Source: Clostridium collagenovorans DSM 3089
Lineage (GTDB): Bacteria; Bacillota; Clostridia; Clostridiales; Clostridiaceae
Reading direction: 5' to 3'
Length of the DNA stretch: 64,000 nucleotides
NCBI RefSeq assembly: GCF_900130005.1
Contig: NZ_FQXP01000010.1
Span: 62,001-126,000 of the forward strand
Shown here: piece after piece, positions 45,109 to 53,612 of the stretch
Numbering within the stretch: position 1 is the first letter of the stretch
How the letters are laid out: each line of letters begins with the position of its first letter
Translations under genes and position numbers: made by a program
Notes under the pieces: generated by a model
What the model saw: the letters and a program-made list of their open reading frames with translations, nothing else
The model's database searches: none
What the model was told of the DNA's origin: nothing

Positions 45109-46146
45109 TTAAGCTATTCTTAAGTTAGCTTGAGCTATAAGTTGAGTAGCAACTAATTCAACTAAATCTACGACTCTTGCAGAATATCCCCACTCATTAT
45201 CATACCAAGCTGCAACTTTAACCATGTTTTTTTCTATAACTATAGTAGAAAGTGCATCAACTATAGTAGAACGGTCATCACCTTTATAGTCAACAGAAAC
45301 TAAAGGTAATTCGCAGTATCCAAGAATACCTTTCATTTCGTTTTCAGAAGCTGCTTTGAAAGCTGAATTAACTTCTTCAGCTGTAACATCTTTACTTAAC
45401 TCACAAACTAAATCAGTAATTGATACTGTTGGAGTAGGAACTCTTAAAGCGAATCCATTTAACTTACCTTTTAATTGAGGTAAAACTTTAGCAACAGCTT
45501 TAGCTGCACCAGTTGAAGTTGGAACTATTGATTCGCAAGCAGCTCTTGCTCTTCTTAAATCTTTATGTGATTTATCTAAAATGTTTTGATCGTTTGTATA
45601 AGAGTGTATTGTTGTCATAAGACCTTTAACAATACCGAATTTTTCATCTAATACTTTTGCAACAGGAGCAAGACAGTTAGTTGTACAAGAAGCATTTGAA
45701 ATTAAAGAATGCTTAGCTACATCTAAATCGCCATCGTTAACACCCATAACAACAGTTATATCTTCATTTTTAGCAGGTGCAGTTATTATAACCTTTTTTG
45801 CACCAGCTTCTATATGCATTAATAAATCTTCACGTTCTTTAAATTTACCAGTTGATTCTATTACAACGTCTACACCTAATTCTCCCCATGGAATATCCTT
45901 TGGAGAAGCGCATCTAGTAACCTTTATTTCTTTTCCGTTTACAGTAAGAGCATTTTCAGTTGCTTGTACATCTCCTCTAAAAGTTCCGAAACAAGAGTCA
46001 TATTTAAATAAGTGAGCTAGGCTAGCACTTTCACCTCTAGCGTTAATAGCAACTATCTCAAAATTACTATTAGGATTTTCACTCATTATTCTTAATACAG
46101 TTCTTCCGATTCTTCCAAAGCCATTTAAACCTACTTTAATACTCAT
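45109..46146 (-). CDS. gap: Glyceraldehyde-3-phosphate dehydrogenase
   Basis: This 345-residue glycolytic enzyme oxidises glyceraldehyde 3-phosphate with NAD+ and phosphate. NAD-binding GFGRIGRTVLR lies at the N terminus, the catalytic Cys is in SNASCTTNCLAPV, and AWYDNEWGYSARV is near the C terminus. About ten residues extend past the usual end. It is monocistronic: cggR, pgk, tpiA and pgm, often linked to gap, are not adjacent. A GGGGG site precedes the ATG. Confidence 0.97.
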   Translation of the reverse strand: MSIKVGLNGFGRIGRTVLRIMSENPNSNFEIVAINARGESASLAHLFKYDSCFGTFRGDVQATENALTVNGKEIKVTRCASPKDIPWGELGVDVVIESTGKFKEREDLLMHIEAGAKKVIITAPAKNEDITVVMGVNDGDLDVAKHSLISNASCTTNCLAPVAKVLDEKFGIVKGLMTTIHSYTNDQNILDKSHKDLRRARAACESIVPTSTGAAKAVAKVLPQLKGKLNGFALRVPTPTVSITDLVCELSKDVTAEEVNSAFKAASENEMKGILGYCELPLVSVDYKGDDRSTIVDALSTIVIEKNMVKVAAWYDNEWGYSARVVDLVELVATQLIAQANLRIA

Positions 46147-46242
46147 ATTAGTACCCCCGATTATTAATTTATATATTTAATGCTATATAATATGTTATAA
46201 AACAATTATGTGCTACATTTAAAGTTTAATTAGTATAACATA

Positions 46243-46271
46243 TTTATATAATATATAAGCTTATATGTCAA
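46243..46271 (-). promoter_or_regulatory. Sigma-A promoter of gap
   Basis: On the minus strand TTGACA (46266-46271), 17 bp, then TATAAA (46243-46248), about 97 bp upstream of the start codon. The -35 is a full consensus match. Confidence 0.6.
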
Positions 46272-46272
46272 T

Positions 46273-46304
46273 AACCAATAATTAAATTATCGGTTGTTTT
46301 TTTT
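46273..46304 (+). terminator. Terminator-like hairpin upstream of gap; remainder of gap region to 46845 empty
   Basis: An 11-bp stem with one mismatch (46273-46283 with 46285-46295) is followed on the plus strand by a run of eight T. No plus-strand gene lies before it. It abuts the gap -35 box. The 540 bp that follow are AT-rich with no supported ORF before the hydrolase gene. Confidence 0.5.
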
Positions 46305-46845
46305 GAATATGAGAAATTATATTGGAATTTCAAGTTATAGCTCTTGAATACTACATAAGGTTTTTATAAAGTCTATACATTCTAAGGTTTTAATATGAGA
46401 GTCAATAGTATATCTAAATTAGATTTATAAATAATCTGATTTAGATATATTAGAATTTATTATTATGTAATTTAATGTATTTTGTATTAATTATCATGTG
46501 GAAATTTACTTAGTAATAGTTTAAAATGAGTAAGATTATATAGGATAAGAAAGATTTTTATGTTTCCTATAGAGTATTTATTACAAATTAAACATTGATG
46601 AATGAGTATGCTATAGTTAAAGTCCAAATAATAAGAACTAACTCAATTATAATTAAAAATAATCAGTATTAAAGTTATAATAAAAAGATAACTCTGCAAT
46701 ATGTGTTAATACAAGGTAAATAAACTATTAAAAAATTATGTTTACAGTGTGTTTATCAATAATATACTTAAAATCTATTAGTAAAAACAACTTTAATTAT
46801 GATAAAATAAGTAGTAAGTTATTTTTAAATAAGGGAAGTGGTTTT

Positions 46846-47775
46846 GTGGGACATAGTTATTTTAACTTTCAAGGTGAGCTTGGACAAGAAATCTTTGTTA
46901 ATCAATGGACTCCCGAAGAAGGAGTAGAACTAAGAGGGGCAATCCAAATAGCTCATGGAGCATCAGAACATTCGTATAGATATAATGAAATAGCTCAGTA
47001 TTTAAATCAATTCGGATATATTGTTTATGCAAATGATCATAGAGGACATGGTAAAACTGCTACGTCAGAAAAAGAATTAGGATTTTTTGATTATGAAGAT
47101 GGATGGTTTAAGGTTGTAGAGGACATGCATAGTTTAAATGAAATAATAAAAAGCAATCATGAGGAACTTCCAATATTTCTAATGGGACACAGTATGGGTT
47201 CATTCTTAACAAGGACCTATATAACTTTATATGGTAAGGAACTTAATGGTGCTATAATATCAGGGACAGGTCAACAACCTAAAATTGCAATTCATACAGG
47301 AAAGATTATAGGAAAATTTGAAGTAAATAGAGTTGGAGTTAATAAGGTAAGTAAGCTTATGCAAAACTTAACTTTTGGTGGATTTAATAAAAAGTTCCGT
47401 CCAAATAAAACGGACTTTGATTGGTTAACTAGAGATGAAAAAGAAGTAGATAAATTTATTAAAGATAAAAGATGTGGTCAAGATTTTACTTCAGGTTGCA
47501 TTTTAGACTTACTTAATGGTTTAAGTTACTTAAGAGATGAGAAGAATATGAATAGAATCCCTAAAGAATTACCTATATTTATTTTTTCTGGTGATAAAGA
47601 TCCAGTAGGTGATATGGGCAAGGGAGTAAAAAAGCTTCGTAAGCAATATGAAGACTTAGGTATAAAAGATATTCAATTTAAATTATATCCTGAAGGTAGA
47701 CATGAAATGTTAAATGAAATAAATAAGCAAGAGGTATATGAAGATATAAGATCATGGTTAGATAGACACTTGTAA
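46846..47775 (+). CDS. Alpha/beta hydrolase (monoacylglycerol lipase/lysophospholipase type)
   Basis: This 309-residue enzyme has the serine hydrolase fold of the Hydrolase_4 family: AIQIAHGASEHSYRY with the oxyanion region, ANDHRGHGKTA, the nucleophile Ser in LMGHSMGSF, Asp in FSGDKDPVG and His in GRHEMLNE. It probably hydrolyses monoacylglycerols or lysophospholipids. GTG 46846 is preferred because AAGGGAAGTGG lies 5-8 bp before it; the ATG at 46738 would add 36 residues and has no ribosome site. Confidence 0.85.
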   Translation: MGHSYFNFQGELGQEIFVNQWTPEEGVELRGAIQIAHGASEHSYRYNEIAQYLNQFGYIVYANDHRGHGKTATSEKELGFFDYEDGWFKVVEDMHSLNEIIKSNHEELPIFLMGHSMGSFLTRTYITLYGKELNGAIISGTGQQPKIAIHTGKIIGKFEVNRVGVNKVSKLMQNLTFGGFNKKFRPNKTDFDWLTRDEKEVDKFIKDKRCGQDFTSGCILDLLNGLSYLRDEKNMNRIPKELPIFIFSGDKDPVGDMGKGVKKLRKQYEDLGIKDIQFKLYPEGRHEMLNEINKQEVYEDIRSWLDRHL

Positions 47776-47954
47776 ATTAAGATTAATTAAGGATATAATT
47801 TTAAAAGTCATAATTACATTAAAATTAAATGTTATTATTTTTAATTAGCAATTATTCATACATAGCATAATATGGCATAGATTTTAATGTGAAGATAAAT
47901 TTATATAATACAATGGCAGTAAATAGACATACTAGTTTAGGAGGATTTTAATCT

Positions 47955-48425
47955 ATGGAGAATTTGAATATAGTATTATTTCAACCTGAAATTCCACAAA
48001 ATACAGGTAACATAGGAAGAACTTGTGTACTTACTAATAGTAAATTACATTTAATAAAACCTTTAGGGTTTAGTTTGGATGAAAAACAACTAAAAAGAGC
48101 GGGCTTAGATTATTGGCCAGAATTAAATTTAGAAATACATGAGTCCTTTGAAGAGTTTAGAGAGAAATATAAAGATGGGAATTTTTACTTTTGTACTACT
48201 AAAGGAGCTAAGAATCATTCGGATGCTAAGTTCCAAAAGGGCGATTTCTTAATATTTGGAAGAGAATCTTCGGGTTTACCACAGGAAGTTAGAGATGTAA
48301 ACCCAGAGGGATGCATAAGAGTACCAATGGTAAATACTACAACGAGATCATTAAATCTTTCAAATACAGTATCTATAATAGCTTATGAGGCTTTAAGACA
48401 AATTGGTTACCCAGAGATGAAATAG
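47955..48425 (+). CDS. trmL: tRNA (cytidine/uridine(34)-2'-O)-methyltransferase
   Basis: This 156-residue SPOUT (trefoil-knot) enzyme methylates the wobble ribose of certain leucine tRNAs. Motifs: NTGNIGRTCVLT, LIFGRESSGLP and the knot RVPMVNTTTRSLNLSNTV. AGGAGGA precedes the ATG. It is followed by degV after about 11 bp, forming a two-gene operon. Confidence 0.94.
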   Translation: MENLNIVLFQPEIPQNTGNIGRTCVLTNSKLHLIKPLGFSLDEKQLKRAGLDYWPELNLEIHESFEEFREKYKDGNFYFCTTKGAKNHSDAKFQKGDFLIFGRESSGLPQEVRDVNPEGCIRVPMVNTTTRSLNLSNTVSIIAYEALRQIGYPEMK

Positions 48426-48436
48426 GAGGAATGAAG

Positions 48437-49276
48437 GTGGATAAGATAAAGATAATTACAGATAGTACCTGTGATTTACCTAAAGAAGTTGTTGAGAAGT
48501 ATGATATAGAAGTTATACCTCTTATAGTTAATATAAATGGGGAAAGTTATTATGATGGAGTAAATCTAGTATTTCCAGAACTAGTTCAAAAGATGGAATT
48601 CTCTGATGAGTTCCCGACAACGTCACAAATAAATCCTCAAAGATTTATGGAACACTATAAACCTTACTTAGAGCAAGGATATAAGATATTATCAATACAT
48701 CTTTCCTCTAAAATGAGTGGTACATATCAATCATCATGTATTGCTAAAGAAACACTTGAAACAGAAGACATAGTTACTATTGATAGTTTGAATGTTACAG
48801 CAGGCTTAGGAATATTAGTTTTAAAGGCTGCTATGTTAAAAGAAAAGGGCTTATCTATTGAAGAAATAGAATGTAAGATAAAACAAGCTATACCACATGT
48901 TAAAAGTTCACTAGTATTTGGATCTTTAGAGAACTTAGTTAAAGGTGGAAGATTATCAAGAACAACAGCTGCAATAGGAAACCTTTTGGGTATAAAGCTT
49001 ATAATGGAAGTAAATGACGGTGAAATGAAGGTTAGGGAAAAGGTAAGAGGAACTAAGAAGGCAGTTAAAAATGCCTTTAGTTATATGAAAGAAAAAGGTA
49101 TAAATAAGGAAGATCCTGTATTATTTGAGAAGACAGGTGATAAGGAACTAGAAGAGTTAGTGCGTAATAATATAAAAGATATATGTGAAAATTACGTAGA
49201 AGTTAATGTAGGATGTGTTGTAGGGGTTCACTCAGGACCTACTGCGTCTGGGGTGTTTTTTATCGAAGATTATTAA
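48437..49276 (+). CDS. DegV family fatty-acid-binding protein
   Basis: This 279-residue protein has the DegV signature: KIKIITDSTCDLP at the N terminus, VNINGESYYDGV, TTSQINPQRF, IHLSSKMSGTYQS and a C-terminal VGVHSGPTASGVFF. Homologues (FakB type) bind a fatty acid and present it to the kinase FakA; no fakA is in the window. GTG 48437 is chosen because GGAGG lies 7 bp away; ATG 48431 is only 1 bp from it. Confidence 0.9.
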   Translation: MDKIKIITDSTCDLPKEVVEKYDIEVIPLIVNINGESYYDGVNLVFPELVQKMEFSDEFPTTSQINPQRFMEHYKPYLEQGYKILSIHLSSKMSGTYQSSCIAKETLETEDIVTIDSLNVTAGLGILVLKAAMLKEKGLSIEEIECKIKQAIPHVKSSLVFGSLENLVKGGRLSRTTAAIGNLLGIKLIMEVNDGEMKVREKVRGTKKAVKNAFSYMKEKGINKEDPVLFEKTGDKELEELVRNNIKDICENYVEVNVGCVVGVHSGPTASGVFFIEDY

Positions 49277-49410
49277 AAAATGGCTATCATAAATGATATT
49301 TCTGACATTGTTAAAATATTATTAAAGTTTTCCTATATAACTTATAGAAAATTATAATAAATAAATTTTTAAAAACTATAGAAATTTTGCGACAATTATT
49401 ATATAATAAG

Positions 49411-49496
49411 TTTGTCGGCAGGGAAGAAAAGCTTGAATACAAAGTTTAGAGAAAAACCTGCTAAATAATAAAACTTAAAAAAGAAAAAAATGGATG
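49411..49496 (+). promoter_or_regulatory. Structured leader upstream of the glycine riboswitch
   Basis: TATAAT at 49402-49407 is a candidate -10 box, though no good -35 is seen. After it, GCAGG (49418-49422) can pair with CCTGC (49457-49461), and AAAACTT (49470-49476 region) with AAGTTTT before aptamer 1. The role of these extra stems is unknown. Confidence 0.4.
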
Positions 49497-49703
49497 AAGT
49501 TTTCGAGAGATGATTTACCGAAAAATATTGTTAATCTGAAAATTAAAGGGTTAATAATTAAACAGGTAAATAGCCGAAGGAATAAGGAAAGTCTTAGCCG
49601 ATGTATCCGAACATCTCAGGCAAAAGTATCGAAAATGGACATAACTCTGGAAAGCTAAAATAGAGCACCGACGGAGCAAATCTCTCAGGTACCAAGACAG
49701 AGT
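49497..49703 (+). ncRNA. Tandem glycine riboswitch
   Basis: Aptamer 1 (about 49497-49636) has P1 TTTCGA/TCGAAA, core AGCCGAAGGAATAA and CTCAGGCAAAAG; its P2 carries an unusually long loop of about 45 nt. Aptamer 2 (about 49642-49703) has P1 ACTCTG/CAGAGT, GCACCGACGGAGCAA and CTCTCAGGTACCAAGAC. These are the diagnostic glycine-aptamer sequences, linked by a short spacer. Glycine would bind and allow transcription of the grd operon that consumes it. Confidence 0.95.
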
Positions 49704-49770
49704 ATAGGGCTAATTATTAATTATTATTTATTTACTAATTAATTAAAAGTTTACCTATGCTCTGTCTTTA
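49695..49770 (+). terminator. Riboswitch-controlled terminator (expression platform)
   Basis: Left arm 49695-49708 pairs with 49754-49767 over 14 positions with one mismatch, then TTTATT. The left arm contains CAGAGT, the 3' strand of aptamer-2 P1, so glycine binding and termination are mutually exclusive: an ON switch. Confidence 0.8.
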
Positions 49771-49799
49771 TTAATGTAAAGCGATAGGAGAGAAGGACA

Positions 49800-50177
49800 A
49801 TGATTGAACCATTATTTATAGTAACAAACAATCCATTATCACTAGAAAAGTTCAAAGGCGAATTTGAAGTGGAATTTATAGATGGAGAAGTAAGCGAAGT
49901 ATATAAGGTTATCAGAGACAAAATTCATATGGGACATAAGTTACTAACTCATCCACTAATGAGTAGTATAAAACCTAATGAAACTCCTTATAGAACTGTT
50001 TGTCTTTCGGTAAAAAAAATTCAAGGGGTTGACCTAGACTCATTGAGTTTGATAGAAAATAGTATAATGACATTAGATAAGTTTTTGAATATTTCACCAT
50101 TACCGAAGTATTCAGAGGACATAATGTATGATTTTCAAGTTATAGATCATGATTTAATACATCATGCTTTAAATTAA
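49800..50177 (+). CDS. grdX: GrdX family protein
   Basis: This 125-residue protein is found at the head of many glycine/betaine/sarcosine reductase operons; its function is not known. Conserved parts are FIVTNNPLS, VYKVIRDKIHMGHKLLTHPLMSSIKPNETPYR (in part MGHKLLTHPLMSSIK) and ENSIMTLDKFL. AGGAGAGAAGGA precedes the ATG. It is the first gene after the glycine riboswitch and ends 14 bp before trxB. Confidence 0.9.
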   Translation: MIEPLFIVTNNPLSLEKFKGEFEVEFIDGEVSEVYKVIRDKIHMGHKLLTHPLMSSIKPNETPYRTVCLSVKKIQGVDLDSLSLIENSIMTLDKFLNISPLPKYSEDIMYDFQVIDHDLIHHALN

Positions 50178-50191
50178 AGGAGGATTTTACC

Positions 50192-51124
50192 ATGTCAAAG
50201 ATTTTTGATACTATTATCATTGGTGGAGGTCCAGCAGGTTTATCAGCAGGTTTATATGCAGCTAGATCTAAGATGGATACATTAATAATTGAAAGAGCTA
50301 AGTTTGGCGGACAAGCTACAACTACAGACGAGTTAGAGAACTATCCAGGATCAATCGAAGATTGTACAGGTACTACTTTAAGTGAAAGAATGAGAAAACA
50401 AGCTGAAGAGTTTGGAGTAAATTTCACTAAAGATACAGTTACTAAAGTTGAATTAGAAGGTGACGTTAAAACAGTTATCTGTAACAACGAAACTTACCAA
50501 GCTAAGACAATCATCATTGCAACAGGTGCTACTCCAAGATTAGGTGGTTTCAAGAACGAAATCGAACTAAGAGGAAAAGGTGTATCTTACTGTGCAACAT
50601 GTGATGCTGACTTCTTTACAGAGTTAGATATCGCTGTAATCGGTGGTGGAGACTCAGCTATAACTGAAGCTATATACTTAAGTAAATTTGGTGAAACTGT
50701 AACAGTTATCTACAGAAAAGGTAAAGAAAACTTAAGAGCAGCTAAATCATTATTAGAAAAAGCATTCAATAATCCAAAAATCAACTTCGTATTTGATACA
50801 GTAGTTGAAGAAGCTATCGACAACGATGGAATCTTAGGTGGATTAATGGTTAAAAACACTAAGACAGGTGAAGTTAGTAAATTAGCTGTTGATGGATGTT
50901 TCGTATTCGTTGGTTACAACCCAATTTCTGAATTATTCAGAGGTACAGTTAACATGACTGAAAGAGGAGACATAATCACAGACGAAAACATGAAAACTAA
51001 TATACCAGGTGTATTTGCAGCAGGTGACGTTAGAGAAAAAACTTTAAGACAAGTTATCACTGCAGCAGCTGATGGTGCTATAGCAGCAACTCAAGCTGAA
51101 CACTACATCGAAAATCATAAATAA
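50192..51124 (+). CDS. trxB: Thioredoxin-disulfide reductase of the glycine reductase system
   Basis: This 310-residue flavoprotein has an FAD-binding GGGPAGLSAG at the N terminus, the redox pair Cys134 and Cys137 (YCATCDAD), an NAD(P)H-binding GGGDSAITEA and the C-terminal FAD contact AAGDVREKTLRQVITAAADG (in part). It passes reducing equivalents to the thioredoxin encoded next. In Grd systems this pair reduces the selenoprotein after each turnover. Codon use shifts here to ATC, AAC and GAC, marking the start of a highly expressed block. Confidence 0.95.
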   Translation: MSKIFDTIIIGGGPAGLSAGLYAARSKMDTLIIERAKFGGQATTTDELENYPGSIEDCTGTTLSERMRKQAEEFGVNFTKDTVTKVELEGDVKTVICNNETYQAKTIIIATGATPRLGGFKNEIELRGKGVSYCATCDADFFTELDIAVIGGGDSAITEAIYLSKFGETVTVIYRKGKENLRAAKSLLEKAFNNPKINFVFDTVVEEAIDNDGILGGLMVKNTKTGEVSKLAVDGCFVFVGYNPISELFRGTVNMTERGDIITDENMKTNIPGVFAAGDVREKTLRQVITAAADGAIAATQAEHYIENHK

Positions 51125-51258
51125 TTTTAAAAAAATACGACTATATATTTAAAATTGTTGAAACATTTAGAATTATAGTTTAAAATTACAGAGAATGTTT
51201 AATAATATTGGAGTATTTAGAATAGTTAGACATTCAAAAATTGATGGAGGTCAGAAAT

Positions 51259-51591
51259 ATGTTAGAATTAAACAAAGAAAATTGGGAACAAGAAGTTACT
51301 AATGAAACTGCTAAACCAGTATTCGTAGATTTCTGGGGAGACAAATGTGAAATCTGTAAGCAATTAATGCCAGGTGTTCACGGATTAGAAGAAAAATATG
51401 CAGATAAAATCAAATTTGCTAGCTTAAACACAAGTGGATGCAGAAGACTTGCTATAGGGCAAAAAGTTTTAGGCTTACCAACTATGAAAATATACAAAAA
51501 TGGTGAGTGTATTGAAACAATTACTGCTGACAAAATCAGCAACTTAGATGATATCGAAGGATTCATCAAAGCTTACTACGAAACATTATAA
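51259..51591 (+). CDS. trxA: Thioredoxin with unusual CEIC active site
   Basis: This 110-residue thioredoxin has the fold markers FVDFWGDKCEICKQLMPG and the cis-proline region GLPTMKIYKNG. The redox motif is Cys30-Glu-Ile-Cys33 instead of CGPC, preceded by GDK rather than AxW. A further Cys lies at SGCRR. It is the electron donor for the selenoprotein in glycine reduction. ATG 51259 is 8 bp from GGAGG. About 120 bp separate it from trxB. Confidence 0.93.
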   Translation: MLELNKENWEQEVTNETAKPVFVDFWGDKCEICKQLMPGVHGLEEKYADKIKFASLNTSGCRRLAIGQKVLGLPTMKIYKNGECIETITADKISNLDDIEGFIKAYYETL

Positions 51592-51699
51592 TTAAAATTC
51601 AAAGTGGTATTTTGTGGATAAGGTATCCATAGTGGGTACCTTACTACATGAATATATATGTAAGACGTGTGCTTTCAATATTTCTAGGAGGTGAATTTA

Positions 51700-52986
51700 A
51701 TGCGTCTTGAAGTAGGTAAAATTTTTATAAAAGATCTTCAATTTGGTGCAGAAACAAAAGTAGAAAATGGTGTTCTTTATGTTAATAAGGAAGAATTATT
51801 AAATGAAATCGGTGGTGACGAAAGAGTTGCTAGTATCGATTTCGAAATCGCTAGACCAGGTGAGTCAGTGAGAATAATTCCAGTTAAAGACGTAATTGAA
51901 CCAAGAGTTAAAGTAGAAGGAAAGGGTGGAATATTCCCTGGATTCATCAGCAAAGTTGAAACAGTAGGTTCAGGAAGAACTCATGTTTTAAAAGGTGCTG
52001 CAGTTGTTACAACTGGTAAAATCGTTGGTTTCCAAGAAGGTATAGTTGATATGTGTGGAGAAGGTGCTAAATTTACACCATTCTCAAAAACAAACAACTT
52101 AGTAATTGTAGCTGAGCCTAAAGAAGGAATCGATCAGCACAATCACGAAGAAGCTATTAGAACAATTGGTTTTAAAGCTGCAACTTACTTAGGAAAAGCT
52201 GGATTAAATGTTGAACCTGATGAGGTAAAAACTTACGAGACTTTACCAATATTCGAACAAGCAAAATTATATCCAGAATTACCAAAAGTAGTTTATGTTT
52301 ACATGTTACAAAGCCAAGGATTACTACACGATACATATGTATACGGTGTTGATGCTAAGAAAATCATCCCAACATTTATGTATCCAACAGAAGTATTTGA
52401 TGGTGCTATAGTAAGTGGTAACTGTGTATCAGCTTGTGATAAGAACCCAAGTTATGTTCACATGAACCACCCAATTATCGAAGAGTTATACGAAAGACAT
52501 GGTAAAGACTACAACTTTATGGGAGTAATCTTAACTAACGAGAACGTATTCCTTGCTGATAAAGAAAGATCATCTAACTGGGTAGCTAAAATGGTTGAAT
52601 TCTTAGGTGCTGACGCTGCTATAGTTTCAGAAGAAGGATTCGGTAACCCAGATGCTGACTTAGTTATGAACTGTAACAAAATCACTGATAAAGGTGTTAA
52701 GACTGTATTATTAACTGATGAGTACGCTGGACAAGACGGATGTTCTCAATCATTAGCTGACTCTACACCAAAAGGTGACGCTGTTGTAACAAACGGTAAT
52801 GCTAACGAAGTAATCGTACTTCCAGTAATGGATAAAGTTATAGGACATCCAGAAGCTGCTAAAATTATCGCTGGTGCTAACAACGAAAGTTTAAGACCAG
52901 ACGGATCAATCGAAGCTGAAATTCAAGTTATCACTGGAGCTACTAGTGAAGTTGGATTCAACTACTTAACAGCTAGAGGATTCTAA
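51700..52986 (+). CDS. grdE: Glycine reductase component B, alpha/beta proprotein
   Basis: This 428-residue proprotein is self-cleaved at an Asn-Cys bond to give two subunits, the new N-terminal Cys becoming a pyruvoyl group that forms a Schiff base with glycine. The Asn-Cys pair is in SGNCVSACDKN with Cys242, the position reported for the Eubacterium acidaminophilum enzyme. The N terminus MRLEVGKIFIKDLQFG and C-terminal QVITGATSEVGFNYL match the family. ATG 51700 follows AGGAGG with 8 bp spacing; the in-frame GTG at 51691 overlaps the ribosome site. Confidence 0.96.
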   Translation: MRLEVGKIFIKDLQFGAETKVENGVLYVNKEELLNEIGGDERVASIDFEIARPGESVRIIPVKDVIEPRVKVEGKGGIFPGFISKVETVGSGRTHVLKGAAVVTTGKIVGFQEGIVDMCGEGAKFTPFSKTNNLVIVAEPKEGIDQHNHEEAIRTIGFKAATYLGKAGLNVEPDEVKTYETLPIFEQAKLYPELPKVVYVYMLQSQGLLHDTYVYGVDAKKIIPTFMYPTEVFDGAIVSGNCVSACDKNPSYVHMNHPIIEELYERHGKDYNFMGVILTNENVFLADKERSSNWVAKMVEFLGADAAIVSEEGFGNPDADLVMNCNKITDKGVKTVLLTDEYAGQDGCSQSLADSTPKGDAVVTNGNANEVIVLPVMDKVIGHPEAAKIIAGANNESLRPDGSIEAEIQVITGATSEVGFNYLTARGF

Positions 52987-53047
52987 TTTAATTACTTAAT
53001 AAAAGAATTTACTTGATATAAATATATTTCAAAGGAGATGTAGTCAA

Positions 53048-53518
53048 ATGTTAAAAGATAAGAAAGTTATCGCTATCGGCGACAGAGACGGTATACCAGG
53101 ACCAGCTATCGAAGCTTGTGTTAAATCAGCAGGAGCAGAAGTAATATTCGCATCTACAGAATGTTTCGTCTGAACAGCTGCAGGTGCTATGGATCTGGAG
53201 ATCCAAAACAGAGTTAAAGAATTAACTGAAAAACACGGTGCAGAAAATGTAGTAGTAATCGTTGGTGGAGCAGAGGCTGAAGCTTCTGGATTATCAGCTG
53301 AAACAGTAGCAGCAGGAGACCCAACATTTGCAGGTCCTCTAGCTGGTATAGCTTTAGGATTAGCAGCTTACCACATGGTTGAGCCAGAAATCAAAGATGC
53401 TTGTGATGCAGCAGTTTATGATGAGCAATGCGGAATGATGGAAATGGTTTTAGACGTAGATGGTATTATCGAAGAAGTTAAAGCTGTTAGAGACGAGTTC
53501 TCTAAATATTCTCTTTAA
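53048..53518 (+). CDS. grdA: Glycine reductase selenoprotein A (UGA = selenocysteine at residue 42)
   Basis: Read through the in-frame TGA at 53171-53173, the gene encodes 156 residues: MLKDKKVIAIGDRDGIPGP at the start, then CFVU (Cys39, Sec42) and TAAGAMDLEIQN directly after. The Sec carries the carboxymethyl group from glycine to component C. The reading frame is open on both sides of the TGA, the ribosome site AAAGGAGA fits ATG 53048, and a SECIS-like hairpin follows. Automatic gene callers will report only the part after the TGA, from 53189. The Cxx-Sec pair is the catalytic redox centre. Confidence 0.96.
53190..53205 (+). promoter_or_regulatory. SECIS-like element of grdA
   Basis: TGGATC-TGGA-GATCCA forms a 6-bp hairpin starting 16 nt after the UGA. 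Position and size fit bacterial SECIS elements, which bind SelB within the coding sequence. Confidence 0.7.
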
Positions 53519-53612
53519 TTCTTAGAAACTAATAGTAACTTTACTGTTCAAAAATAAAAAAATAAACTAGCGGGTTTTAAATAGTAACTCCAGTTGAAGG
53601 GGGGCAATTACT

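Noticed and set aside
53048..53173. Premature stop or pseudogene in grdA
   Set aside because: The TGA sits exactly at the family Sec position (CFVU), the frame continues with family-like sequence and a hairpin follows.
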